From the NCBI GenBank assembly GCA_963837265.1, contig CAWIMQ010000004.1, forward strand, positions 186,001 through 250,000: a stretch of 64,000 nucleotides of DNA. Reading direction: 5' to 3'. Positions 57,015 to 64,000 of this stretch are shown here, piece by piece. This DNA comes from DATBLE01 sp963837265. GTDB taxonomy: Bacteria > Actinomycetota > Thermoleophilia > Gaiellales > Gaiellaceae. The stretch's first letter is position 1. The number at the start of each line of letters is the position of its first letter. The position numbers and the translations under genes are program-made. A model generated the notes under the pieces. The model was not told the origin of the DNA and ran no database searches. It worked only from the letters and a program-made list of their open reading frames with translations.

Positions 57015-58232
57015 ATGACCCTGCCGCTCGCCGACGTCCGGGTGATCGCAGTCGAGCAGTTCGGAGCAGGCCCGTGGGCGACCCTCCAGCTCGCCGACCT
57101 CGGCGCCGAGGTGATCAAGATCGAGGACCCCACCTCGCGGGGCGACGTCGGCCGCTACGTGCCGCCGTTCCAGGAAGGCGAGAGCTCCCTGTTCTTCGAG
57201 ACGTTCAACCGGGGCAAGAAGAGCGTCTCGCTCGACCTTCGCCACCCGGCTGCACGTCCGGTTCTCGAAGACCTCGTCCGGGTCTCGGACGTCGTCTTCT
57301 CGAACCTGCGCGGCGACCAGCCCGAGAAGCTCGGACTGCGCTTCTCCGACCTGCAGGACGTCAATCCCCGGGTCGTCTGCTGCTCGCTCTCCGGCTTCGG
57401 GATGACGGGCCCGCGCGCGCGGGAAGGCGGGTACGACTACGTCATGCAGGGCCTGGCGGGCTGGATGAGCCTCACGGGCGGCCCCGACGAGCCGCCGACG
57501 AAGAGCGGGCTCTCGCTCGTCGACCTGTCCGCAGGCTACGTCGCCGCGCTGGCCGTCATGGCCGGGCTCTGGCGCGCGCGCCGCGAGGGCGCCGGCTGTG
57601 ACGCCGACATCTCCCTCTTCGAGACCGCCCTCTCCGAGCTGATGTACGTGGGCACGTGGGTCGCGAGCCGCGGGTTCGTGCCCAGGCGGATGCCGGAGTC
57701 GGCGCATCCGTCCATGGTCCCGTTCCAGAACCTGCCGACGGCCGACGGCTGGATCGTCGTCGCCGCTCCGAAGCAGAAGCTCTGGGCGGGGGTGTGCGCG
57801 GCAATCGGCAGGCCCGACCTCGTCACCGACCCGAGGTTCGAGGACTTCGCCGCCCGCGACGCGAATCGCGAGACGCTGCTGCCGATTCTCCGGGAGGAGT
57901 TCCGCAAGCGCCCGACGGACGAGTGGGTGCACCGGCTCGGCGCCGAGGGAGTCCCCTGCGGGCCGGTCAACACCGTCGCCGAGGCGCTCGCCGATCCGCA
58001 GGTCGGCGCGCGAGACGCCCTCGCCGCGTACGAGCATCCGGCGCTCGGCAGCGTCCGCCAGGTCGCCTCTCCGCTCCGGATGGACGGCGCCCCGGCCCCG
58101 GCGGCCCCCGCACCCGCCCGGGGCGAGCACACCGCGCAGGTCCTCACCGAGCTCTGCGGCTACGGGGCCGGGCGGATTCGAGAGCTGACGGCGGCGGGGG
58201 TGTTCGGCGACGCCGTCGCCGCTGCCGGATAG
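57015..58232 (+). CDS. Family III CoA-transferase (CaiB/BaiF type)
   Basis: This 405-residue protein shows the family III pattern: G-A-G-P-W-A near 19, L-A-D-L-G-A-E-V-I-K-I-E near 27-38, N-R-G-K-K-S-V-S-L-D-L near 70, an Asp expected to form the acyl-CoA anhydride in the G-G-Y-D-Y-V-M-Q-G near 140, and P-C-G-P-V-N-T near 315. These enzymes move CoA from succinyl-CoA or another donor to an acid. It is divergent from the lyase gene and probably leaderless. By context it would activate the acid that MaoC hydrates and CitE cleaves. Confidence 0.9.
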   Translation: MTLPLADVRVIAVEQFGAGPWATLQLADLGAEVIKIEDPTSRGDVGRYVPPFQEGESSLFFETFNRGKKSVSLDLRHPAARPVLEDLVRVSDVVFSNLRGDQPEKLGLRFSDLQDVNPRVVCCSLSGFGMTGPRAREGGYDYVMQGLAGWMSLTGGPDEPPTKSGLSLVDLSAGYVAALAVMAGLWRARREGAGCDADISLFETALSELMYVGTWVASRGFVPRRMPESAHPSMVPFQNLPTADGWIVVAAPKQKLWAGVCAAIGRPDLVTDPRFEDFAARDANRETLLPILREEFRKRPTDEWVHRLGAEGVPCGPVNTVAEALADPQVGARDALAAYEHPALGSVRQVASPLRMDGAPAPAAPAPARGEHTAQVLTELCGYGAGRIRELTAAGVFGDAVAAAG

Positions 58233-58248
58233 CGCCGCGCTGCGACCG

Positions 58249-58254
58249 TAGGAT
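58249..58254 (+). promoter_or_regulatory. Leaderless-type -10 box of cysE
   Basis: TAGGAT fits TAnnnT and lies eight bases before the ATG at 58263. There is no Shine-Dalgarno sequence. Confidence 0.4.
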
Positions 58255-58262
58255 GTCGGGCG

Positions 58263-59036
58263 ATGGTTCGTTCGGCCGGCGGAGTTGCGGGACCTCTGAG
58301 CCTGATCCGGCGGGCTGCCGGGCGGGCGGCGGAGGACGTGCGCGCGGCGCTGACGGGTGACCCGGCGGCGCGGTCGGCGATCGAGGTCGTCCTCGCCTAC
58401 CCGGGCGTCCACGCGTTGTGGGTGCATCGGGTCGCCCACGCGCTCTATCGCCGTGATCGCCTGCTCTCGGCGCGCCTGGTCTCGCACGCCAACCGGTTTC
58501 TGACCGGGATCGAGATCCACCCCGGCGCACGGATCGGCAGGCGCGTGTTCATCGACCACGGGATGGGGGTCGTGATCGGCGAGACGGCCGAGGTCGGAGA
58601 CGACTGCCTGCTCTACCAGGGCGTGGTCCTGGGCGGAACCTCGAATACGAAGGGGAAGCGCCATCCGACGCTTCGGCGCGGCGTGACGGTGGGGTCGAAC
58701 GCCTGCATCCTGGGGCCGATCGAAGTCGGTGAAGGGGCACGGGTGGGAGCCGGCTCGGTGGTGGTGAAGCCGGTTCCGGACGAGGCGACCGTCATCGGCG
58801 TCCCAGGCCGGATCGTGCAGCCGAAGGAGCGCCATCGCGAGCCCGATCTCGATCACGGCAGGCTGCCCGACCCGGTGACGGCCGACCTGCGGCGGGTGCT
58901 CGACATCGAGCGCGCCCTCAGCGAGCGGCTGCACGACGTGGAGGAGAAGCTCGGCATGCCCCGGGCGGAGGAGCCGGCCGAGGTCGGCCTGCTCGTCTTC
59001 GAGCTGGACCTGTTCGACGAGGGGAGCGGCATCTAG
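58263..59036 (+). CDS. cysE: Serine O-acetyltransferase
   Basis: This 257-residue acetyltransferase has an N-terminal helical part (Y-P-G-V-H-A-L-W-V-H-R near 44) and a left-handed beta-helix of hexapeptide repeats (I-E-I-H-P-G-A-R-I-G, F-I-D-H-G-M-G-V-V-I-G-E-T-A near 98 with the catalytic His, G-S-N-A near 143). It makes O-acetylserine from serine and acetyl-CoA. It lies 34 bases before cysK, its pathway partner, so they are likely one operon. A C-terminal extension of about 60 residues is not in the short form of the family. Confidence 0.93.
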   Translation: MVRSAGGVAGPLSLIRRAAGRAAEDVRAALTGDPAARSAIEVVLAYPGVHALWVHRVAHALYRRDRLLSARLVSHANRFLTGIEIHPGARIGRRVFIDHGMGVVIGETAEVGDDCLLYQGVVLGGTSNTKGKRHPTLRRGVTVGSNACILGPIEVGEGARVGAGSVVVKPVPDEATVIGVPGRIVQPKERHREPDLDHGRLPDPVTADLRRVLDIERALSERLHDVEEKLGMPRAEEPAEVGLLVFELDLFDEGSGI

Positions 59037-59070
59037 CCGCGCCCGCCGCGCAGCACGAAGGAAGGGACAC

Positions 59071-60015
59071 ATGCAGATCGCGAACGACATCACGGAGCTG
59101 GTCGGGAAGACCCCGCTGGTCAGGCTCAACCGGGTAACCGAGGGTTGCGTCGCGGAGGTCGTCGCCAAGCTGGAGATGTTCAACCCCGTCTCGAGCGTGA
59201 AGGACCGGATCGGCGTGGCGATGATCGACGCCGCCGAGCGCGACGGGCTGGTCGACCGGGAGACGGTCTTCGTCGAGCCGACCAGCGGCAACACCGGGAT
59301 CGCGCTCGCGTTCGTCTGCGCGGCACGCGGCTACCGGCTCGTCTTGACCATGCCGGAGACGATGAGCCTCGAGCGGCGGGCCCTCCTGAGGGCGCTCGGC
59401 GCCGAGCTCATCCTCACACCCGCCGGGGAGGGAATGAACGGAGCGATCGCCCGGGCCGAGCAGATCATCGGCGACCGGCCCGGCCACGTGATGCTGCAGC
59501 AGTTCAAGAATCCGGCCAACCCGGCGATCCACCGTGACACCACCGGTCCCGAGATCTGGGCCGACACGGAGGGACGAGTGGACATCCTCGTCTGCGGCGT
59601 CGGCACCGGCGGCAGCATCACCGGGATCAGCGAGTACATCAAGCCTCTGAAACCGTCGTTGCGCACGATCGCCGTCGAGCCGGCGGCGTCTCCCGTGCTC
59701 TCCGGCGGAGCAGGAGGCCCTCACCCGATTCAGGGGATCGGAGCCGGCTTCAAGCCCGACGTGCTGCGAATGGATCTGGTCGACCAGATCGAGACCGTCG
59801 AGAACGACGACGCCGTCACGATGACTCGACGGCTGGTGCGCGAGGAAGGGCTGGTCGTGGGCGTCTCCTCCGGCGCGGCGGCCCACGTCGCCTGCCGCGT
59901 CGCCTCGCAGCCGGAGAACCGCGACAAGCTGGTCGTCACCATCCTCCCCGACACCGGCGAGCGCTACCTGACCACGCCGACCTACGAGGAGCTCGCAGGA
60001 GCTGGGCCCTCGTAG
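59071..60015 (+). CDS. cysK: Cysteine synthase (O-acetylserine sulfhydrylase)
   Basis: This 314-residue pyridoxal-phosphate enzyme has the PLP lysine Lys44 in S-S-V-K-D-R, T-S-G-N-T-G near 71-76 (substrate loop), the phosphate-cup G-V-G-T-G-G-S-I-T-G near 175, and Ser in G-V-S-S-G-A-A near 265. It replaces acetate of O-acetylserine with sulfide to give cysteine. The ATG at 59071 has GGAAGGG upstream. Operon with cysE. Confidence 0.95.
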   Translation: MQIANDITELVGKTPLVRLNRVTEGCVAEVVAKLEMFNPVSSVKDRIGVAMIDAAERDGLVDRETVFVEPTSGNTGIALAFVCAARGYRLVLTMPETMSLERRALLRALGAELILTPAGEGMNGAIARAEQIIGDRPGHVMLQQFKNPANPAIHRDTTGPEIWADTEGRVDILVCGVGTGGSITGISEYIKPLKPSLRTIAVEPAASPVLSGGAGGPHPIQGIGAGFKPDVLRMDLVDQIETVENDDAVTMTRRLVREEGLVVGVSSGAAAHVACRVASQPENRDKLVVTILPDTGERYLTTPTYEELAGAGPS

Positions 60016-60097
60016 GCCCTCACCGGCGGGGCTTGCGCCCGCTGCCGCGCTCCTCGTCTTCCCGAGGCGCGACGTGACCGGCGAGTAGGCCGGCGGC

Positions 60098-60850
60098 GTG
60101 GGCGCGTCGTTCCTCTTCCTCGCCGCGTTCCTGGCGAGCGCGGTGGAGATGGTCGAGGCGCTGACGATCGTGCTCGCGGTCGGCGTCACCCGCGGCTGGC
60201 GCTCGGCGCTCGCCGGGGCAGGAGCGGCGACCGTCGCGCTCGCGGCGATCGTGGCCGCGCTGGGGCCGGCGCTGCACCGGGTGCCGATCGACGCGCTCCG
60301 CCTCGTCGTCGGCTTCCTCCTGCTCGCGTTCGGCCTGCAATGGCTGCGCAAGGCGATCCTGCGGGCGAGCGGCTTCAAGGCGCTTCACGACGAGGAGGAG
60401 ATCTTCTCGAGGGAGCGCGAGGAGGCCCGGCGCGCGGGGCTGGAGCTGCGCGCGGGGCTCGACTGGTACTCCTTCGTCCTCTCCTTCAAGGGTGTGCTCC
60501 TCGAAGGCCTGGAGGTCGCCTTCATCGTCGTCACCTTCGGCAGCACCCAGGGAGACATTCCGCTGGCCGCGGCGGCGGCAGGCGCTGCGCTCGTGCTCGT
60601 GGCCACCGTAGGCGCCGCGGTCCGGGCCCCGCTCAGCCGCGTGCCCGAGAACACGCTGAAGTTCGCCGTCGGAGTCATGCTGACCACCTTCGGGATCTTC
60701 TGGGGCGCCGAGGGGACGGGCGTTCGCTGGCCGGGCGGGGAGCTCGCCCTCGTCGCCGTCCTCGGGTTCGTCACGCTCTCGTCGTGGGCGCTCGTCCGCC
60801 TCGCTCGACGCCAGCACGCAGCGCTCGTCGCGGTCGGGATGCCGCGATGA
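60098..60850 (+). CDS. Multi-pass membrane protein (COG4280-like), possible cation transporter
   Basis: This 250-residue protein has about six or seven helices in two repeats, each with an acidic motif: E-M-V-E-A-L-T near 17 and E-G-L-E-V-A-F near 138. Paired Glu-rich motifs of this sort occur in divalent-cation transporters and in FTR1-type iron permeases, but I cannot assign the family firmly. The start is a GTG at 60098. The stop overlaps the ATG of the next small gene (ATGA). Confidence 0.7.
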   Translation: MGASFLFLAAFLASAVEMVEALTIVLAVGVTRGWRSALAGAGAATVALAAIVAALGPALHRVPIDALRLVVGFLLLAFGLQWLRKAILRASGFKALHDEEEIFSREREEARRAGLELRAGLDWYSFVLSFKGVLLEGLEVAFIVVTFGSTQGDIPLAAAAAGAALVLVATVGAAVRAPLSRVPENTLKFAVGVMLTTFGIFWGAEGTGVRWPGGELALVAVLGFVTLSSWALVRLARRQHAALVAVGMPR

Positions 60851-61050
60851 GGCAGGCCCGGGCGTTCGCCCGCTTCTGGTGGGACTTCGTCGTCGGCGAC
60901 GACTGGCGCATCGCCGCCGGCGTGGCCGCCGCGCTCGGGATCTGCGCCCTCCTCGTACACGAGGACGTGGTCGCCTGGTGGCTCCTCCCCCTCGCCGTCC
61001 TCGCCCTTCTCGCCGAGTCGCTCCGCCGAGCCACACACAGCTCCGGCTGA
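60847..61050 (+). CDS. Small membrane protein
   Basis: This 67-residue protein has two predicted helices (G-V-A-A-A-L-G-I-C-A-L-L-V-H, about 24-37, and W-W-L-L-P-L-A-V-L-A-L-L-A, about 44-56) and a Trp-rich start (A-R-F-W-W-D-F). The ATG at 60847 overlaps the stop of the upstream membrane protein, so translation is probably coupled. It may be an accessory subunit of it. No family recognised. Confidence 0.65.
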   Translation: MRQARAFARFWWDFVVGDDWRIAAGVAAALGICALLVHEDVVAWWLLPLAVLALLAESLRRATHSSG

Positions 61051-61081
61051 GCGCCTTCGCCCGCGACCGCGGCCGGGGCCG

Positions 61082-62008
61082 TCAGAGGCCGAACGGCTTG
61101 CGCATCGACGCCGTCCCGGGGTCGCAGGCATGGGCGAGGCAGCCCAGGCCGAGCAGGCTCTCCTGCGTCTGCAGGAGCGAGTAGTGCGAGAACGCCACCT
61201 GCGAGACGGTGCCCCTGGGCGTCGACGGGCTGACCACGACCGTGTAGACGCGGTTGTCGTCCTGCGAGCCTTCGTCGTAGGTGACGAAGAGCGCCGTGCC
61301 CCCCGTCCTGTAGGCGCGCGAGGCGAGGATCCTGGGCACCCAGCGCGCGAGCCATGTGTCGCCCACGCCGACCGGGCAGTCGTGCTCGTCGTTGCAGAGG
61401 TCGGGGGTGATGAAGCTGTAGCGGCGCAAGCGGTTCCCGCGTAGATCGGAGATCAGCGCGCCTGACGTCGGCGTTCCCAGCGGGACGGCGTCGTGGGCGT
61501 ACGCGGCGGCGAGCCTCGTGTAGTAGGCGGCCGGGTTGTGCCTCTTCGCGTAGGTACCGGCCTGGCTGCCGGTGAACCCGGCCGCGGGCATCGACTCCTC
61601 GTAGGCGCGCCATCCTCGCGATCCGACCTGGTCGAAGATCGAGCGGCTCGAGACCGAGCAGCTCGTGCAGTCGCCGGTGATCCCGGCCGTGCCACCCGAG
61701 GTCAGCGCGATGTAGTTCGGCAGGCTCGGGTGGGTGATCGCCGAGTAGCTCTCGGCCAGCCCGCACGCTCCGGCGAGCTTGTTCAGGTACGGAGAGCTGC
61801 CCGCGATCGCGGAGAAGGCATGGTTCTCGAGCACGATCGTGATCACGTGCCGGTACACGCGGGGCGGCCGCTGGGGGCGAAAGCCGCACGGGGCGAGCCC
61901 GGCCGAAGGCGCCGCGGCCGCGGCCGGCACAGCCTCGCCGGGCGACGCGAGCACGACGGCGGACACGAGCATCGGCACCCACCGCGACGCTCTCACCGCC
62001 GCGCTCAC
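61082..62008 (-). CDS. Secreted phosphoesterase-family protein (acid phosphatase/phospholipase C-like)
   Basis: This 308-residue protein has an N-terminal signal sequence (hydrophobic core to about residue 30, A-A-A-A cleavage region). The core resembles phosphoesterase-family enzymes: V-I-T-I-V-L-E-N-H near 55-63, T-H-P-S-L-P-N-Y near 92-99 with the catalytic nucleophile region, C-T-S-C-S near 113, and F-V-T-Y-D-E-G-S near 241 with a metal ligand. Seven of its eight mature cysteines could pair into disulphides outside the cell. The GTG at 62008 overlaps the kinase stop as GTGA, so it is co-expressed with the kinase. It may hydrolyse phosphomonoesters or phospholipids. Confidence 0.82.
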   Translation of the reverse strand: MSAAVRASRWVPMLVSAVVLASPGEAVPAAAAAPSAGLAPCGFRPQRPPRVYRHVITIVLENHAFSAIAGSSPYLNKLAGACGLAESYSAITHPSLPNYIALTSGGTAGITGDCTSCSVSSRSIFDQVGSRGWRAYEESMPAAGFTGSQAGTYAKRHNPAAYYTRLAAAYAHDAVPLGTPTSGALISDLRGNRLRRYSFITPDLCNDEHDCPVGVGDTWLARWVPRILASRAYRTGGTALFVTYDEGSQDDNRVYTVVVSPSTPRGTVSQVAFSHYSLLQTQESLLGLGCLAHACDPGTASMRKPFGL

Positions 62009-64000
62009 GGCACCCCGACCTTCGCGAGCCGGTCGACGATCGGGAGCGTCAGGACGAAGGTCGTCGCCTGGTCCGGCCCGTTCTCGCCCCAGATCTTCCC
62101 GCCGTGCGCGTCGACGATGCCGCGGCAGATCGCCAGGCCGAGGCCGGCGCCGCGGAGCCCCCGCTGCTTCGCGTTGTGCCCCCGGTAGAACGGCTCGAAG
62201 ATCTGCTCGAGCTCGGATGCCGGCAGGCCGTCCCCGCGGTCGGTGACGCTCAGCACGGCGTACCCGTCCTCGGCGAGGAGACCGACCTCGACCGGCGATT
62301 CGGGGTCGGAGTAGCGCGCGGCGTTCTCGAGCAGGTTGTCGAGGACCTGCTCGATCCTGAGCGCGTCCGCGAGGACTGTGACGTCCTCGTCCGGCAGGCC
62401 GAGCGTGAGGGTGTGCCCGCTCGCCTCGAGCGACGGCCGCGCCTTGTCGACCGCGTGCTCGAGCAGCGCGCCCAGGGCGACCGGGACGCGCTCGATCGGC
62501 AGCCGCCCTGCCTGGAGCCGGCTCACGTCGAGCAGCTCGCCGATCATATGCTCGAGCTTCTCCGTCTCCTCGTCGATGATCTCGAGGAAGTGGCGCCGGG
62601 TCGCCGGCTCGATCGGCGTGTCCTCGCGCAGGAGGGTCGTCGCGTAGCTCTTGATGAACCCGAGCGGCGTCCGGAGCTCGTGCGAGACCGCGGAGATGAG
62701 CTCGTTGCGCATCCGCTGCACCTCGTGCTGCGCCTCGAGCCGCCGGAGCTCGGCGGCGAGACTCATGTTCTCGACCGCCACCGCGATCTGGTCGCAGATC
62801 GCCGTCAGGATCGGGCGTGCCTCCCGCGTCGGGAGCGGGCCGTGCCGGTGGCCGACGGCGAGGGCTCCCAGGCCGCCGCTCGGTCCCCGGAGCGGGAGCA
62901 GCACGAGCGCCTCGGCCGAGACCGCACAGCCGGGATGGAATCGAAGGCGCGCACGCGAGTCGAGGTAGAGCGCCTTGCCGGCCGTCGCCTCGATGCACCC
63001 TTCGCAGGGGAAGTCGCTCCACGTTCCGCGCGCGACGATCTCGGTCGGGTGGCCGTCGCCGCCGTCGAGCAGTCGTACCGCCGCGGCGTCCATCCCCGTC
63101 TGCTCGAGCACCACGTCCAGGCAGCGCCCCAGCATCGTCTCGAGCTCGTGGGTCTCGTTCGCGGCTGCCAGGACGGCGCTGACCGCGGCCAGCTGGCGGT
63201 TCCGGGCGTTCAGCTCTGCGGTGCGGTCCGCGACCTTGAGCTCGAGCTCCTCCCCCCAGCGCCGGACCGTCTCGAGGGACTCCTTGAGCTGCGCGCGCAT
63301 CGTCTCGAGGCTCTCCGCGAGCACGCCGATCTCGCCGCCCTCCGACACGCTCACCGTCCGCTCGAGGTCGCCCGACGCCATCTGCTCGGCGGCGCTCGTC
63401 AGGTCCCGGACCGGCCGGACGAGCAGGCGGGCACCGAGGAGCGTGAGGAGCCAGAGCGCGGCGAGCGAGCCTCCGCCGGCAAGCATCAGCGTCTTCCGGA
63501 GGTGCCGCGCAGGTGCGTAGGTCTCGCTGTCGGTCCCGCCGAGCGCCACCCCCCACGGTGCGTTCCCCAGGCGGACGAACGCCATCGCGTGCCGCTCGAG
63601 CTTCAACTCGGCCGGCTCGCGACGGCCGGCGGTGACCGGGACGTTCGCGATCCCGGGCCGGTCGGCCTTCAGCATCTCGCGGTAGAAGGCGAGATGCTCG
63701 CCGGGGACGAGGACCGCGCCCGCCTCGGTGGAGGCGAGCGCGATCCCGTTCGGGCCGACCAGCTCGGCGTGGCCGGTGGTTCCGAGACGCCGTGCGGCGT
63801 CGAGCCGCTCCGTCACGTCGGGCCCGGCCAGGTCGAGCGTGCCGACGAGGGCACCGTGGCCGCGGACGGGGACCGCCAGGGCGACGACCGGCCTGCGGCG
63901 CGGGTCCCGGAACGGCGCCGAGATCGTCCGGCGCCCGTTCGCGAGCACCCGCGTGACGTAGGGCTTGCCCGCGAGCACGGTCCCCACCGGCGGCGCACTC
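62005..64000 (-). CDS. Sensor histidine kinase (Cache-HAMP-GAF-HisKA-HATPase), N-terminus cut off
   Basis: The frame is open to the right edge of the window, so the start lies beyond 64000. Counting from the codon at 63987: an extracellular Cache-like domain (about 1-160, L-D-L-A-G-P-D near 51), a membrane helix near 160-180, a HAMP linker (L-L-V-R-P-V near 177, then G-D-L-E-R-T), a coiled coil to about 255, a GAF domain (about 265-405) with a C-E-G-C pair near 325 (F-P-C-E-G-C) and a further C near 348, a HisKA box S-H-E-L-R-T-P near 440, and an HATPase domain with N-L-L-E-N-A-A near 560 and D-R-G-D-G-L-P near 592. Likely a redox or ligand sensor; the partner regulator is outside the window or elsewhere. 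Confidence 0.9.
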   Translation of the reverse strand, partial: SAPPVGTVLAGKPYVTRVLANGRRTISAPFRDPRRRPVVALAVPVRGHGALVGTLDLAGPDVTERLDAARRLGTTGHAELVGPNGIALASTEAGAVLVPGEHLAFYREMLKADRPGIANVPVTAGRREPAELKLERHAMAFVRLGNAPWGVALGGTDSETYAPARHLRKTLMLAGGGSLAALWLLTLLGARLLVRPVRDLTSAAEQMASGDLERTVSVSEGGEIGVLAESLETMRAQLKESLETVRRWGEELELKVADRTAELNARNRQLAAVSAVLAAANETHELETMLGRCLDVVLEQTGMDAAAVRLLDGGDGHPTEIVARGTWSDFPCEGCIEATAGKALYLDSRARLRFHPGCAVSAEALVLLPLRGPSGGLGALAVGHRHGPLPTREARPILTAICDQIAVAVENMSLAAELRRLEAQHEVQRMRNELISAVSHELRTPLGFIKSYATTLLREDTPIEPATRRHFLEIIDEETEKLEHMIGELLDVSRLQAGRLPIERVPVALGALLEHAVDKARPSLEASGHTLTLGLPDEDVTVLADALRIEQVLDNLLENAARYSDPESPVEVGLLAEDGYAVLSVTDRGDGLPASELEQIFEPFYRGHNAKQRGLRGAGLGLAICRGIVDAHGGKIWGENGPDQATTFVLTLPIVDRLAKVGVP

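Noticed and set aside
1..64000. CRISPR array, insertion sequence, integrase, tRNA or rRNA
   Set aside because: I saw no regularly spaced repeats, transposase motif, integrase motif or cloverleaf sequence by reading; no search tool was run.

Overview
The window is about 70% GC by eye. It has dense, often overlapping genes, many GTG starts, and several promoters whose -10 box lies only 6-8 bases before the start codon, as in leaderless transcripts. With the non-lipobox sugar-binding proteins, Fur/Nur-type control of nickel and repeated CUT2-type sugar importers, this suggests a soil or water actinobacterium, possibly of the Thermoleophilia. That placement is inference from style, not from a marker gene. 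I saw no rRNA, tRNA, CRISPR array, insertion sequence or phage integrase, and no gene-free stretch longer than about 200 bases.

Layout. (A) 1-5015, minus strand: an Hcp-type tube protein, a 1220-residue protein with an Hcp-like N-terminal domain, and the start of a third gene that leaves the window. (B) 5114-12238: unrelated single genes, namely a methyltransferase, an SDR, a lone type IV pilin, a nickel/cobalt permease divergent from a Fur-family regulator, an acyl-ACP thioesterase, a wrecked peptidase pseudogene and a glutathione transferase. (C) 12410-21941: sugar import and catabolism of rhamnose/fucose type (binding protein, ATPase, permease, RhaM mutarotase, lactonase-like amidohydrolase), a LacI-family repressor between two paralogous cysteine-motif proteins of unknown function, and a sugar-isomerase-like protein. 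(D) 28975 down to 21938: a seven-gene operon with an SDR, E1-beta, E2 and E1-alpha of a 2-oxoacid dehydrogenase, an MmgE/PrpD protein, a tartrate/malate-dehydrogenase-type enzyme and a zinc alcohol dehydrogenase. (E) 29145-41628: further sugar oxidation genes (TIM-barrel isomerase, SDRs, SMP-30 lactonase, two enolase-superfamily dehydratases) and a second ABC importer. (F) 41625-55550: a third importer with an SDR and an MlrC-type peptidase, a creatininase-family protein and Gfo/Idh oxidoreductase pair, and a minus-strand operon with ceramidase-like, DapB-like and alpha/beta hydrolase genes led by a dehydratase carrying an in-frame TGA. (G) 55681-58232: MaoC hydratase, CitE-type lyase and divergent CoA-transferase, matching the logic of itaconate/citramalate dissimilation. 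(H) 58263-64000: cysE-cysK, two membrane proteins, a secreted phosphoesterase and a sensor kinase cut by the window edge.

A shared 16-base operator, close to CTGGnATCGnTTCCAG, sits at or next to the promoters of nearly every catabolic unit in C-G. In several cases good -35/-10 boxes lie just before it. The simplest reading is that one LacI-family repressor, most likely the one at 18391-19404, co-ordinates import and oxidative breakdown of one or a few sugars or sugar acids (import, NAD(P)-dependent oxidation, lactone hydrolysis, acid-sugar dehydration, then CoA-linked or 2-oxoacid steps). The actual substrate cannot be read from the sequence.
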